DNA of 64,000 bases, taken from contig OX485806.1 of the NCBI GenBank assembly GCA_950295325.1, positions 12,650,001 to 12,714,000 on the forward strand. Reading direction: 5' to 3'. The position numbers and the translations under genes are program-made. Of this stretch, positions 1 to 10,140 are shown one piece after another; the stretch's first letter is position 1, and each line of letters starts with the position of its first letter. The notes below the pieces were generated by a model, which was not told where the DNA came from, searched no databases, and saw only the letters and a list, made by a program, of their open reading frames with translations. Origin of the DNA: Polytrichum commune (lineage: Eukaryota > Streptophyta > Polytrichopsida > Polytrichales > Polytrichaceae).

Positions 1-672
1 GTCCCACGTAAGAGGTCTATTTTGCGTGGGACGACTTCATGGGACGACTTCCATGGTCCGAGTTACTAAAATATTAGTTTTCATGGTTCATGGGCCCTTC
101 ACTAGGTGTAAACCGAATGTGGACCATGAAGAATGACCATGCGGCAAGAAGTGGATGTGCTGATTTTTTTTAATATAAGCCCAAAAAGGGCAGTTTTGGG
201 GGAAAATGAAGTTTGAGCATTTTGTTGACTTCAATTTGCCTTCACTTGCCTACACATGCCTTCGCTTATCTTGTCAATTAGTTTTTTCTTCTTTTCACCT
301 TAAAGTTTGATCATTCTCTTGTCATCTCTTGGGCTTCAACTGTCTTCACTTTTTGTTAAATGTGTCGAAGATGTGGCTTGCAAATCTTCTCACAACAATT
401 TTTACAAAAAAAAAATGAGCGATGCAATTGTACATGTTCAATGTAATTTACATGTGACATGTACCTTGTGTTTCACTACACTAAATAGGATATTTAGTGT
501 TTGATTATATATGATGTTGTTACCACCCAACCTTCCTCAACACTAAATTTCAATTCTTTGATAATTAATGTTAGAAGATTTCCCATTGCGCTTCTTTTGA
601 CCACCCTGATCTACAGTCACTAAACGACTATGTATTTTCTTATTTCTTTTTCAACTGTATGTTTTAAAATTT

Positions 673-742
673 TTGGAGCGTGTAATATACCGTTGGAAAG
701 GTATTTTCAAGACCTTTCCAATGGTATATTACACGCCTCCAA
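673..742. other. Near-perfect 30-bp inverted repeat (hairpin)
   Basis: The left arm at 673-702 starts TTGGAGCGTGTAATATACCG. The right arm at 712-742 is its reverse complement, apart from one extra base and one G·T-type mismatch. The loop is 9 bases (ATTTTCAAG). It could be a small foldback element or a microRNA-like foldback; the sequence alone does not decide. Confidence 0.6.
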
Positions 743-948
743 ATTCCAAACATTGCAGCTGGTAGACCAAAAAAACAAATCTGCACTTGAATTCTTGAGT
801 TCTAGATGTCCTGCGTTGTTTGATGAAACACGTGTAAGCGGGTTTAAAGGGTAGGGCAAGGTAGTGCTGTTGTGTCTCATGGGCTATAATATAATTAAGG
901 CACGTAAAAGGTAGATTCATTAAAACATTCGTGAAATGGCATTTCTCT

Positions 949-1196
949 GACATGGGCCCTTGCCTTTTCCTACCAGACCACCTTTTCTTGCCTCTCTCAA
1001 CGAAAAACCCGTTGGACCATGTCAGTGCATTTATTAGGCCTTAAAAATTATATTTTGGGGACCTCAACCTCCGTGGTCCCTTTGCCATTTTTTCCTTAGT
1101 GTAAACCGAAGTTGTCCCGGGACAACTTCAAGAACCAATCAGTTGCCTTGCAGAGCCCTGGTCCAACTTCATGGTCCATAGTGTAAACCGCCCCTT
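949..1196. mobile_element. MITE family A, copy 1 (right part)
   Basis: Aligns over its whole length with 21146-21393. Shared blocks include CTGTTGGACCATGT-like, GTGTAAACCGAAGT, CAACTTCATGGTCCAT and the end GTGTAAACCGCCCCTTA. The end looks like a Tourist/PIF-Harbinger terminus (CCCC next to TTA). The left boundary is unclear; a GTGTAAACCG plus GGACCATGAAG segment at about 107-131 may be its other end. The element follows exon 6 of the minus-strand gene by about 20 bp, so it lies in that gene's next intron. Confidence 0.55.
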
Positions 1197-1215
1197 ATGT
1201 GTTGTTAGGGAGCAC

Positions 1216-4200
1216 CTGTTTCTTGAGCTTTGCGGGAGCACCTTCAAGCTCCTCCAACTTGTTGGCTTTCTCTGCAATGGCCTCCTTTGTTAAGCGGATG
1301 GATTCCAAGCATTCGACTTGCCTGGTTTTGTGTTCCTCGATCTGCCAAGTTCATCACCACTTAAGTTAGGGCCACTTCACACACAAGGCTGAAGGCCCTC
1401 GACCACGGCAATGTAAGAGCTCTCATTGGTCGAAAAGGCGGAGACCATCCAAGTTCACTTCACACCAGGAGGTGAAGGTCTAAAGGCCCTAGGAAAAGTT
1501 CGTGGATGAAAAGTGTACATGGAGTCCTACATAGTTGGTTGTGGATAAGGGTGCATGGTCTACCAGAATTTGCGTCAGACCCACCTCTAAGAGGTGGGCT
1601 TGATGCAAATTCCGGGAGACCATGACTTTTTTAATATTTTTTTCCAACAGGACAGATTTCATGACAAATTGCATGGTAGATTCCAGAACAGATTCTAGGA
1701 CAAACAAACACCACCAAGTAATTATCTTAAATTGATAAACTTGGAGACATATTATATTAAACCAAATCCTCCCCTCTTTTTCCGCCAACAAAATATGCAA
1801 TGGTCCCGCATAATGGTTCATTCTCACTTCACACTATGCTTGAGGGCCCAAGACTACATAAAATGGCTTTCCCAACACCCATGGTACGGCCTTTGGATGA
1901 GAGTCAAGGGTCCTCACCATTACAAGGTCACGGCTCTTGGCTCATTTGTGAAGTGGCCCTTAGTAGCCAAATCTCGTGACAAACAACTTTAAACCTCGTG
2001 TGTCTTAATATATTTGGAGTCTTGTCAAGTGTGGCAGATGTGCATATAATATAAAAGGTCACTTGAGGCTCCCAAAAAACAAGGGAGACAATCCACGTGG
2101 ACTTTAACTTGAAGTAAGTCTAAGTGTTGGTTATGACAAGAGAAGAGAAGAACTTTGACATGTAAAACCGCATGCATGAAAATAACTTTGGGTCTATTTT
2201 CTGATAAATGGCAAAGGATGTTGATCCAATGAGGGTTAATTTACACCACCGACCAGTGACCATGACCAACGCTTTTTAAAGTCTCTCATTGGTTGAGAAA
2301 TGAGTGGCGGTTCCATTTTGTGTTACACGAGGTCATAAAAATAAGCGTGAACGTGGGTGAGGACATCAGAAAATGAACGGGAAAGTGACTTAGAATCCTA
2401 CATGTCCAGAAATGGACCATGTTTGGTGGTCACCCGGATTTTGCGGCGAGAGAACCCACATATGTTGTCTCAATGGAAAATAAGGTGATTATATCATAAG
2501 AAAAAACAAATTTTAGCAACATTGTGTTTTTTTAGATGTCTACTTTAAAGTAGTTTCTAAGTACATATTTTAGTATTTCTTATTCTTCTTCATTAAACAT
2601 TGTATGCCCATCTAATGCCCCCTTCCCACCTGACTTTAGCTAAGACTAAAAGTTGGTTCTAACAAATGGGCATTCACACCATCGACAATATCTAGTGCCG
2701 AGCCTAGGTGGCAAATGATGTGGCATGGAGGTTTTAAGCCTCAACCACCGACCCTCCCATTGGTACCTAAACATGAGGCAAGAATATAGGAGCTTTAAAA
2801 GTGTCGCCTCCCACCCTTGTGATTGGTTGCTTTTTAGTCTTAGCTATGAGGGCACGAGGAGCCCCATTAACAAAAACCGATGGTAAGATAGGTGAGTAGT
2901 AAGGCATTTGGGGATGGGACAAAAACTATCCAACATTCATTGCTTGGTAGATAAAACCATGAACATGTGCTAAAACCTACTTAAAAATCTCCATAGCAAG
3001 TTCTTGTAGGTGCATTGGGATAGTCGGATGCCTCCGCTATAACCGAGGGAGCTTTCCCCGGTTTTTAGAAAATACTTTGGGTCTTAGCTAAAGTCAGGTG
3101 GGAAAGGGGCATAAGTCCACTTTAAACTCTGTCCCATGACCAAGGGTTTAAAAAATCTTATGGATTTCTCTTGGTCATGGTCTTCAGACCGTTGACCGTG
3201 ACCGCAAGAATTGCTAAAGCATCTTTTCTCATGGCCCTTGGTCGCACGTGTATAACAACCCTCAATCCGATGGACATCTTTTGGTGAGGAAATTATTGTA
3301 TATGCGCGTGTCTATGATCCATTCAACATAAAACTCGACCTCATGTAGGTTTGTTGCCGATTCATCTCAAACGACCTTGAGTAGACTAATTTGGGGCCTT
3401 TAGAACAATGTCAAATCAATCTAAAAAGGTAAGCTTTGGGCTACCACACTCTTTCATGGCTTTTATGTTGGATGAATGAGAGCACATGCTCATACACAAT
3501 ACTTCCTCTCTCCATCTTTGGTGGGTTGACTAAAAATTAAACCAAGCATACTGGACTTTGATTGAGAGCATGATCACACGTTGTATACTAACAACTAACA
3601 AAATTGGGTGCTCAATGGGGAACACATTATTTGAGAGGGGAGTAGTCTCATTATGTGTCCTACACGCTCACTCTATACAAGCTTCATAAAATTGTGGATC
3701 CCATGATCAAAACTAATATCTTATAATATATAAGACTTCACATTGAAATAGTCGAAGCTAGGATTTATTTGGTCAAAGATAATGCGGTATGGATTCTCTT
3801 AAAGAGGAGTTGAAAGTTGGGATGCACCATACCCAAGCTATTATAACGTGGAAGGGTTTTCCGAACCCCACCAACATGGGTCCAGCTCACATGCTAAACT
3901 TGACATTGTCCCATTGCGGGACCATGTATTGATAACATGTGAACATCCTCCAATTATTAACATTATTGTAGATTGAGAACGACAAAGGTTGTCACAAGAA
4001 TACATGAGTGGTTGCACCTCCTTGCTACATTGCTTTATTTTCTCAGCCCGCTCCAAGCATTCTTCGGATTCGATCTTGATTTCTTGCTATGGAAAACACA
4101 AAACCAATGCTTCAAGAAGAACCCCATCAAAAGTTGGAGGATGCAATTACATCAAATGGTTTAAACTATGCAACTCCAAACTACAATTCACACTAATTGA

Positions 4201-7018
4201 AACTAAATGGTGTGGCTCACTTCATCCCCCTTTCGAAATGTAAATTAAGGTCACTTTTCATAGCATGATAAGAATCAAGTTTTGTGAGGACTATGCAACA
4301 CGTGATGTTGCGAAAGAAATTTGTGACATCCAACATATTTATGGAACAATGTGATTCATTGCGTATTGATAGTTTGTATCAAATTTGATGAATAGAGGCA
4401 ACCTCCGACATAAGACATCAACACTTGGCCCATAGCTCAACCCCTAAATTTGTTCACTTGTTCATACTAATACGTGTTCTCTTTTTATACTAATATGGTT
4501 TCAGTTGAGCATTGGTGAAATACACGAAACTCGTCTCATCATGGACTCTATGACACTTGGACTAAAAATTATATGGATTTTGATTGTGCTGGAAAAAATG
4601 ACCCGTGTTTGCCAAGAGTGACATGAACTATACAATCTCTTTATCCACATGCTATTGAAGTTGACACACATTAGCATCATATATACCAACTTGCAAGCGC
4701 GCAATAACCGGCTCCAAGGCGGCCGCGTGTTCGCGCTTGATCTCTTCAATCTTCTTCTTGTTCTCCTTGCGTATTTTTTCCATCTCTTCGGTTAACAATG
4801 CCAACCGGCCGACCTTCTCACTGCACCAAAAATTCAAAATAAAATTAAAAAAAAAAAAAATGACGCGGTGGATGCAAATTAGTCAACTTTAAGAGGATCG
4901 TTTCACAAAGTTGGGATTTAAAGTCGAGCCTCAAAAAGGAGAATGCAGTTCAAAAATGTTCCTTCAGAACTTGTTGTTGATGATGTGATAAGTGTTTTGG
5001 GCAATCTGTTGTGTGTGGTTACCATGGGCATCTCAATTTAAAGTCTAAAGGTCCACACTGTTAGGAAATATATTGTAGTAGATTTCATGCAATCCTTTTA
5101 CTGTATTTATTGCATCCATTCTTGTTTCGTATACCTTGTGTATCATAAATTACACAATTATAACCGGAGACCTAAAAAGCTATCTTTAGTGGCAAAGAAC
5201 CAATGGCAACGATCCACATATCCTTGTAATGATTTCAAATCACATAAATTTCATTTTTATATTATATCGTTGATTGATATTTCAACGTGTGTGTGTATGT
5301 GTGTGTGTATATATAAGTCTTGGAGTAGAGGTGAACATGGCTATGGCAGCTTCAACATCAGCTTGATCTAAATCTTCAGTCACAATAGTTATCATCTCTT
5401 TATTTATTTCTTCCTTCTTTTCCAACTTTTTTATTGTTTCCGCATCACCCTAAAACCCATGAAATGAGTATGTTAGCATTTTATGATTATTATTCATTTT
5501 ATAGCAATGATAATCTTATCCATTTTCAAGAGGTTATTGTGCGGATCCCACAATTGAGGTATTTGATTTTAATGGAATGCCAATAGGAAATGGGATTTTT
5601 TTAACATAACTTGGACATGAAACTTATGTCAAATGGATTGTGTCAAAAGAGATTATTTATCTCTTGGTATGAATATGGAAAGATAGTTCCAACTCCATCC
5701 CATATCCAATTGTTGATTGAATCCAAGGAGAATCTAATAATTATGCAACATCATCATTAAATATTTTTCTTATAATCATTGAAGTTACTTGGATTAAGAA
5801 AATAAAATAAAAATTAGGACATTGATAACATGACTTAGCCATCCTACTAAGGGCTTTGATTCCATGAATTTAACAAGAAGCTTTCCCACATAATTTTCTC
5901 GGAATTCTCACAAGCACCAAATTATGGATATTTGACGAGCTAAATTCTCTAACCATGTGTAAGAAATATCTATTATAGAAAGGGAACACTCCCTTCAAGC
6001 TACATGTTGATATGTTCGTATTATCGATGAAAACAAATAGGCCATCTCACTTCTATCAAATGTGGACTCGCAATCATACTGGAAACAATTCAAACCTTGA
6101 TTTGAGTGATCCACTCTGCACTCTCTGAAACAAGCCGCCTCTCATACATGAGTTTTTCACGAAGAGCTCCTCGTAGGTCTTCAAACCTAAGCTCATCCAT
6201 GCAATGCAAACATATGACTCTTGTTTATTATTATGAAGATGTCAACATAATCTATCATTTTACTAGGATTCAAGCACCTTACAATTTCAAGCACAAGTTG
6301 AAAGTTGACAAATCAACACTATAAACAAATTGACACAAGTGAGCTTCATTGCAATTAATTAGCGGAGGTAGAGTGACTTCCTTCAAAGGTGAGAATGTTG
6401 TCAAAAACTTTATTAATTCTCAAAGATGTCGGGACGATCTCATCTCATTGGATATTTGAAACGTAACCATATTGGTCAACACTCAAGTGCTTGAGATTGA
6501 AAGACGCAATGCATCTTATATACCAAGAGAATTCCATTTTGGCTATACCATAACTTTTTCAAGCAATTAATGATAATGTATCAATTTTGATGCATTTTGT
6601 GAGCATATTTGTGTGTGTGGGGTAGGTTATCAATCCCTCCAAATCAACAACAAAAGTCATATATGTTAACTTAGGGCTAAACAAGCATACTAACCCTATG
6701 GAAATATAACTAACACATATTAGGTTTTTTTGGTATTGATCACAAGTTTGTGTTTAGCAAGGATGAATCCTTTGTTTGAAGCAACAAATATAACAAAGAG
6801 CCTTTCACAAATAGTCCTCCTTCAATGTTGGACATAGTGTATGCATTTGAAATACAACAAAAGAATGCTTACTTTTTCTTGAGGTAGTCGGCTTTGTCGG
6901 CTTTGATAAAACCTTGAGTCAATTGTTGTGCCAAAAATCCATGAACGGCATCTATCTTCATCAAGCTTTGTTGGCAATAAAATTCGGGATTCGTAATCTC
7001 TCCTTGATCTTTTGCCAT
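1216..7018 (-). CDS. CCDC146/MBO2-like coiled-coil protein, 5' part (6 exons, continues off left edge)
   Basis: This gene is assembled from six short exons on the minus strand: 7018-6873, 6186-6096, 5449-5337, 4820-4691, 4086-4018 and 1341-1216. All introns have GT and AG ends and every junction keeps phase (2,0,2,0,0). The exons sum to 675 nt, giving 225 residues without a stop. The start ATG at 7018 has an in-frame TGA nine bases upstream. The product is charged and heptad-like, a long coiled coil from about residue 40. Residues 1-48 include FYCQQSLMKIDAVHGFL, followed by DYLKKKFEDLRGALREK. Exon 6 ends in ELEGAPAKLKKQ. The pattern of a short lead, then 'G.I...K...LK.K+..L', then 'E..P.+..KQ' fits my memory of CCDC146, a ciliary/centriolar microtubule-associated protein (MBO2 in Chlamydomonas). 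That identity is inference. The last exon ends at a GTGCTC donor, so the C-terminal part should lie left of the window. Intron 5 (1342-4017) carries two MITEs. Confidence 0.7.
1369..1959. mobile_element. Tourist-like MITE family B, copy 1, with TTA target duplication
   Basis: The ends are GGGCCACTTCACACA and its complement TGTGAAGTGGCCC, flanked by TTA on both sides (1366-1368 and 1960-1962), as expected of PIF/Harbinger-type MITEs. The middle (about 1557-1622) is a second hairpin built on GAATTTGCGTCAGACCCACCTC-type arms. A second copy lies at 19901-20399. The element sits in intron 5 of the coiled-coil gene, only 26 bp upstream of the exon 6 acceptor. Confidence 0.8.
2616..3111 (-). mobile_element. 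Tourist-like MITE family C, copy 1 (496 bp), TSD TAA
   Basis: The inverted ends start TGCCCCCTTCCCACCTGACT and continue for about 30 bp to CTAAGAC. TAA duplications lie at 2613-2615 and 3112-3114. The internal sequence is the reverse complement of the copies at 33.3 and 57.5 kb. It lies in intron 5 of the coiled-coil gene. Confidence 0.88.
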
Positions 7019-7637
7019 GATGTATCACACTCTAACCTCGTGACAATAATTCTTCAAAGTGATTTGAATTCTACCAACAATATTGTGTAGGGTTGTAAAC
7101 TCCCTATAAAGCTAGTTTTGATAATCTTGACATTTCAACACAATGGTATGAACCCACAAAACAATGCAAAACAAATGTTTATTACAAAGATATATGCACA
7201 AAGATGTGGGGATTTTGACCTTATTTTGGGTGCTAAACCCTAATGCACCATTATTTTGACTTTTATTTTGGGAAGACGAAGCCCAAAACACTCTAGGCAC
7301 TAATATATGTATGTTTAATACACTTTGAAAGATAAGAAAGAATGGGAGGGGGGTCCTACTACCCTAGAGGGTGCTCTATTTCATATTTACTAGTGACATT
7401 ATTTTTATTTCCACATGGAATTTAATTAGGTCTCAAACATTGTGGAAATCACATTTAACAAAATTTGAGGAAAAAAATTACAAAATTCTATTGAAGTAGA
7501 GATTCCTTTACAATATAATCATATGCTTTGTATAATCTTAACTCTTAAATGCTCATCTTTGATTGATAATTTGAAATTACACCTTCTTGCACAAATCAAC
7601 ATGCAAATCGTACCCAAATCATTCAACTCTTCACGTT
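7019..7637. promoter_or_regulatory. Upstream region of the coiled-coil gene
   Basis: AT-rich sequence between the start codon of the minus-strand gene and the TIR transposon. A possible 5' UTR acceptor (GAGGTTAG) lies 20 bp upstream of the ATG. It should hold the promoter; no TATA box or other site can be singled out. Confidence 0.35.
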
Positions 7638-7939
7638 CATACCGTACGTTAAGGGCAGCTTCGGCACAAAATAATTCTAAAAATAGACGCCGAAAATTTT
7701 GGAAAATTATTGACATTTTTTGCCGAATATAAAATTAATTAATTTTCAAAATTGCCGAAAAGTAAGAAATTTTAACTTCTCACTAGAATTTTACTTACAC
7801 TGGAAGCATATATGAATTCTGAAGGAGAGAAGGTGCTCCTTTTGTAATCAAGCTCACTTACATTAGTCCACAAAGAATATGGGTTAAGAAGTAGCAAGAC
7901 TCTAAGTGAGGCTTTTCAAATGTGTTGTACATAATTTTT

Positions 7940-8500
7940 TGGAGTCCAATTGAGCATAGAAGATGAAGTTTTATAGAATTTTGTCCAACTAACAAAAGTT
8001 GAGAAATCAAGTAATCTTCCACCTCCAACAAGTTTTGTGTCAAAATAAGTCTTTATGCGAAAGATATGGACAAAACATTGCAGCCGTGTAAAGATCAAAA
8101 AATTAAAATGCGTTCATAACAGTTTTTCAGAGCTCATTTGTGCATAGAAGATCAACATTTTTGGAATTTTGTTGCTCTAAGAAAAGTTTAGAAATCAAGT
8201 AATCTTCCACCTCCAACAAGTTTTGTGTCAAAACAAGTCTTTATGCGAAAGATATGGACAAAACATTGCAGCCGTGTAAAGATCAAAAAATTAAAATGCG
8301 TTCATAACAGTTTTTCGGAGCTCATTTGTGTATAGAAGATCAACTTTTTTGGATTTTTTTTGCTCTAAGAAAAGTTTAGAAATCAAGTAATCTTTCACCT
8401 CCAACAAATTTTATGTCATTTGAAGACTCTATGCAAAAGTTATGCGTGTTATAAAAATGAAGTCTAACTAGGTGCTTCACCTCAAACTTTACATATCCCA
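7940..8500. repeat. Tandem repeat, 188-bp unit, about three copies
   Basis: The block AATCAAGTAATCTTCCACC begins at 8005, 8193 and 8381 (the last as CTTTCACC), exactly 188 bp apart. The first two units share ACAAAACATTGCAGCCGTGT and are nearly identical; the third is diverged and incomplete. The array lies inside the 28-bp-TIR transposon. Confidence 0.9.
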
Positions 8501-8517
8501 TATCCATTGTTGAACAC

Positions 8518-8518
<1 letters not shown>

Positions 8519-8560
<42 letters not shown>

Positions 8561-8915
8561 AACTCCGGTCCCTTTTTCAAGGGGCCGGCGTGAATAAAGT
8601 GTCCGTTCGTAATGCCAATGACCCGATGCCCACTGGACAAGGGGACATTGGGACAATACTACTCTCCCCTTTCGAGGATGGACACTATAGTGACACACTA
8701 TACTAGTTCCTAGCTAGCCACTAGTGCCTTGAAGATACCGGACATGGTATCCCCCCAAAGGGCTTTGAGGTACCCATACAACAAGGTCCAAGGACCCCCC
8801 ACCATAGTTGGGTGGACTGAAGTGGTGAGCACCACGCCGGCATGGGGAATAGAACCCACAACCTCCTCATTGGGGGCCATGAGCCCTAACCACCAAGCCA
8901 AGGCCCGTGGTGCCT
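8519..8915 (-). mobile_element. tRNA-derived SINE, full length, with (TCTA)n tail and 12-bp target duplication
   Basis: On the minus strand the element starts at 8915 with AGGCACCACGGGCC. It then has an RNA polymerase III A box (TTGGCTTGGTGGTTAGGGC) and a B box (GGGTTCTATTCCC) about 33 bp on, as in a tRNA head. It ends in a TCTA microsatellite tail (GATA on plus, 8519-8561). The 12-bp duplication TTGTTGAACACA lies at 8507-8518 and 8916-8927. A 5'-truncated copy is at 62373-62458. The short open frames seen here are not genes. Confidence 0.92.
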
Positions 8916-9211
8916 TTGTTGAACACAACTCCACTCTACTTGTATAAAGCACAGAGCATTCTCAACTCTTCACAAAATCGTGAAAGATTTATATCTTTTG
9001 TAAAACTCTTCACACAAATTGTGAAATCGTGAATGAACATCCTTGTTTACTGTTAGATAATAACTTCTTGGATGTATTCCGAAATTGCATTATTAAACTA
9101 TTTAAAATGTTGAAATTTTTAGTAATTTTTTTTTGCCGCCGAACACCGTTTTTTTACTTTTAATAATTATTCGGCAAGAGAGCGCCGAAGCTGCCCTTAA
9201 CGTACGGTATG

Positions 9212-10140
9212 TGTCCAATACATGGGAAATCACCAAAAGCCCCAAGAGTACAAAACCCCAAATTGTACGCTATGACACAACAACGACATAAACATATGGT
9301 CGAACTTCCTTTCACACTGATATTTATAAAAAGAGATCACCTAGAAGATCTTATAATATCAAGACACAACATTGTCATACATCAAACAACAAATTTCCTA
9401 AAAGCACCCCAACAAGTGCATGCACCTATACCCCCCCCCCCCAAATGGCTACTAAATTGCACATGTAACACCCCACATGTGGTTGCTTAGCTCGACTTCA
9501 CATGCACAACTTGACATCTCGTGCACAACAAGAGCACTAACCAACCACTTCACCAACCTACAATGATATTAAATGCCGGCTCCATATGGGGCGAGTGCTA
9601 CCTTGTGAGCGGTGAGCAATGAGCGGTAATTTGTGAGCAGTAAGGAAGGCCAAATATTTGGTAATAGGCCCATTAGTATCCCTATAACGGTGGTATTTTG
9701 GCATGAGAAATAACAATTTTAGGGTTTAATAATAAGAAGGGTGGGGAGGATAAACAACATGCATACTAGATTGTGAGCAGTGAACAATGAGAAAAATACA
9801 ATATGTACACGACTTTGGACATATATTTATCATATACAAATTTTCATAGTTGTATTATATGCTCTATGACTATGAAATGAACAAAGTTGAAGTGGTGATA
9901 ATCATTATCATTGACATTCATAGTATGAACAAATTAAAAAGTGAAACAAAACAAATTGGAAAGGATACTTAATTTTACAATAGGTCTATGATACCACGCA
10001 AATAAAGAAAATGCAAAGAATATAGATTTGAGCACAAAACATGTGTAACTCCAAGGAAGTGCATAAGTGAATGTATATTAAAGAAATTATACTAATATTG
10101 AAACCTTCCTTTATGACAGTTTCATATGTGTCAACAAAAA
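9212..10140. other. AT-rich intergenic DNA
   Basis: No gene recognised. Contains a 12-base C run (9431-9442) and scattered GTGAGCAGTGAGCAATGAG-like repeats near 9600-9800. Confidence 0.4.

Larger units (their letters stand above)
7638..9211. mobile_element. DNA transposon with 28-bp perfect terminal inverted repeats, non-autonomous
   Basis: The left end at 7638-7665 (CATACCGTACGTTAAGGGCA, then GCTTCGGC) is exactly repeated in inverse at 9184-9211. Next to both ends are clusters of GCCGAA/TTCGGC motifs, typical of subterminal transposase binding sites. The interior holds a 188-bp tandem array (7940-8500) and a SINE (8519-8915). Without the SINE it is about 1.17 kb. No transposase is encoded and no clear target duplication was found, so the superfamily is open. 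Confidence 0.75.

Noticed and set aside
8881-8915. Genuine tRNA gene suggested by A and B boxes
   Set aside because: No cloverleaf or acceptor stem can be formed, and the segment is the head of a SINE with target duplications.
8710-8952. Open frames on both strands around 8.7-8.95 kb
   Set aside because: They lie in the tRNA-derived SINE and its flank; the element explains the sequence.
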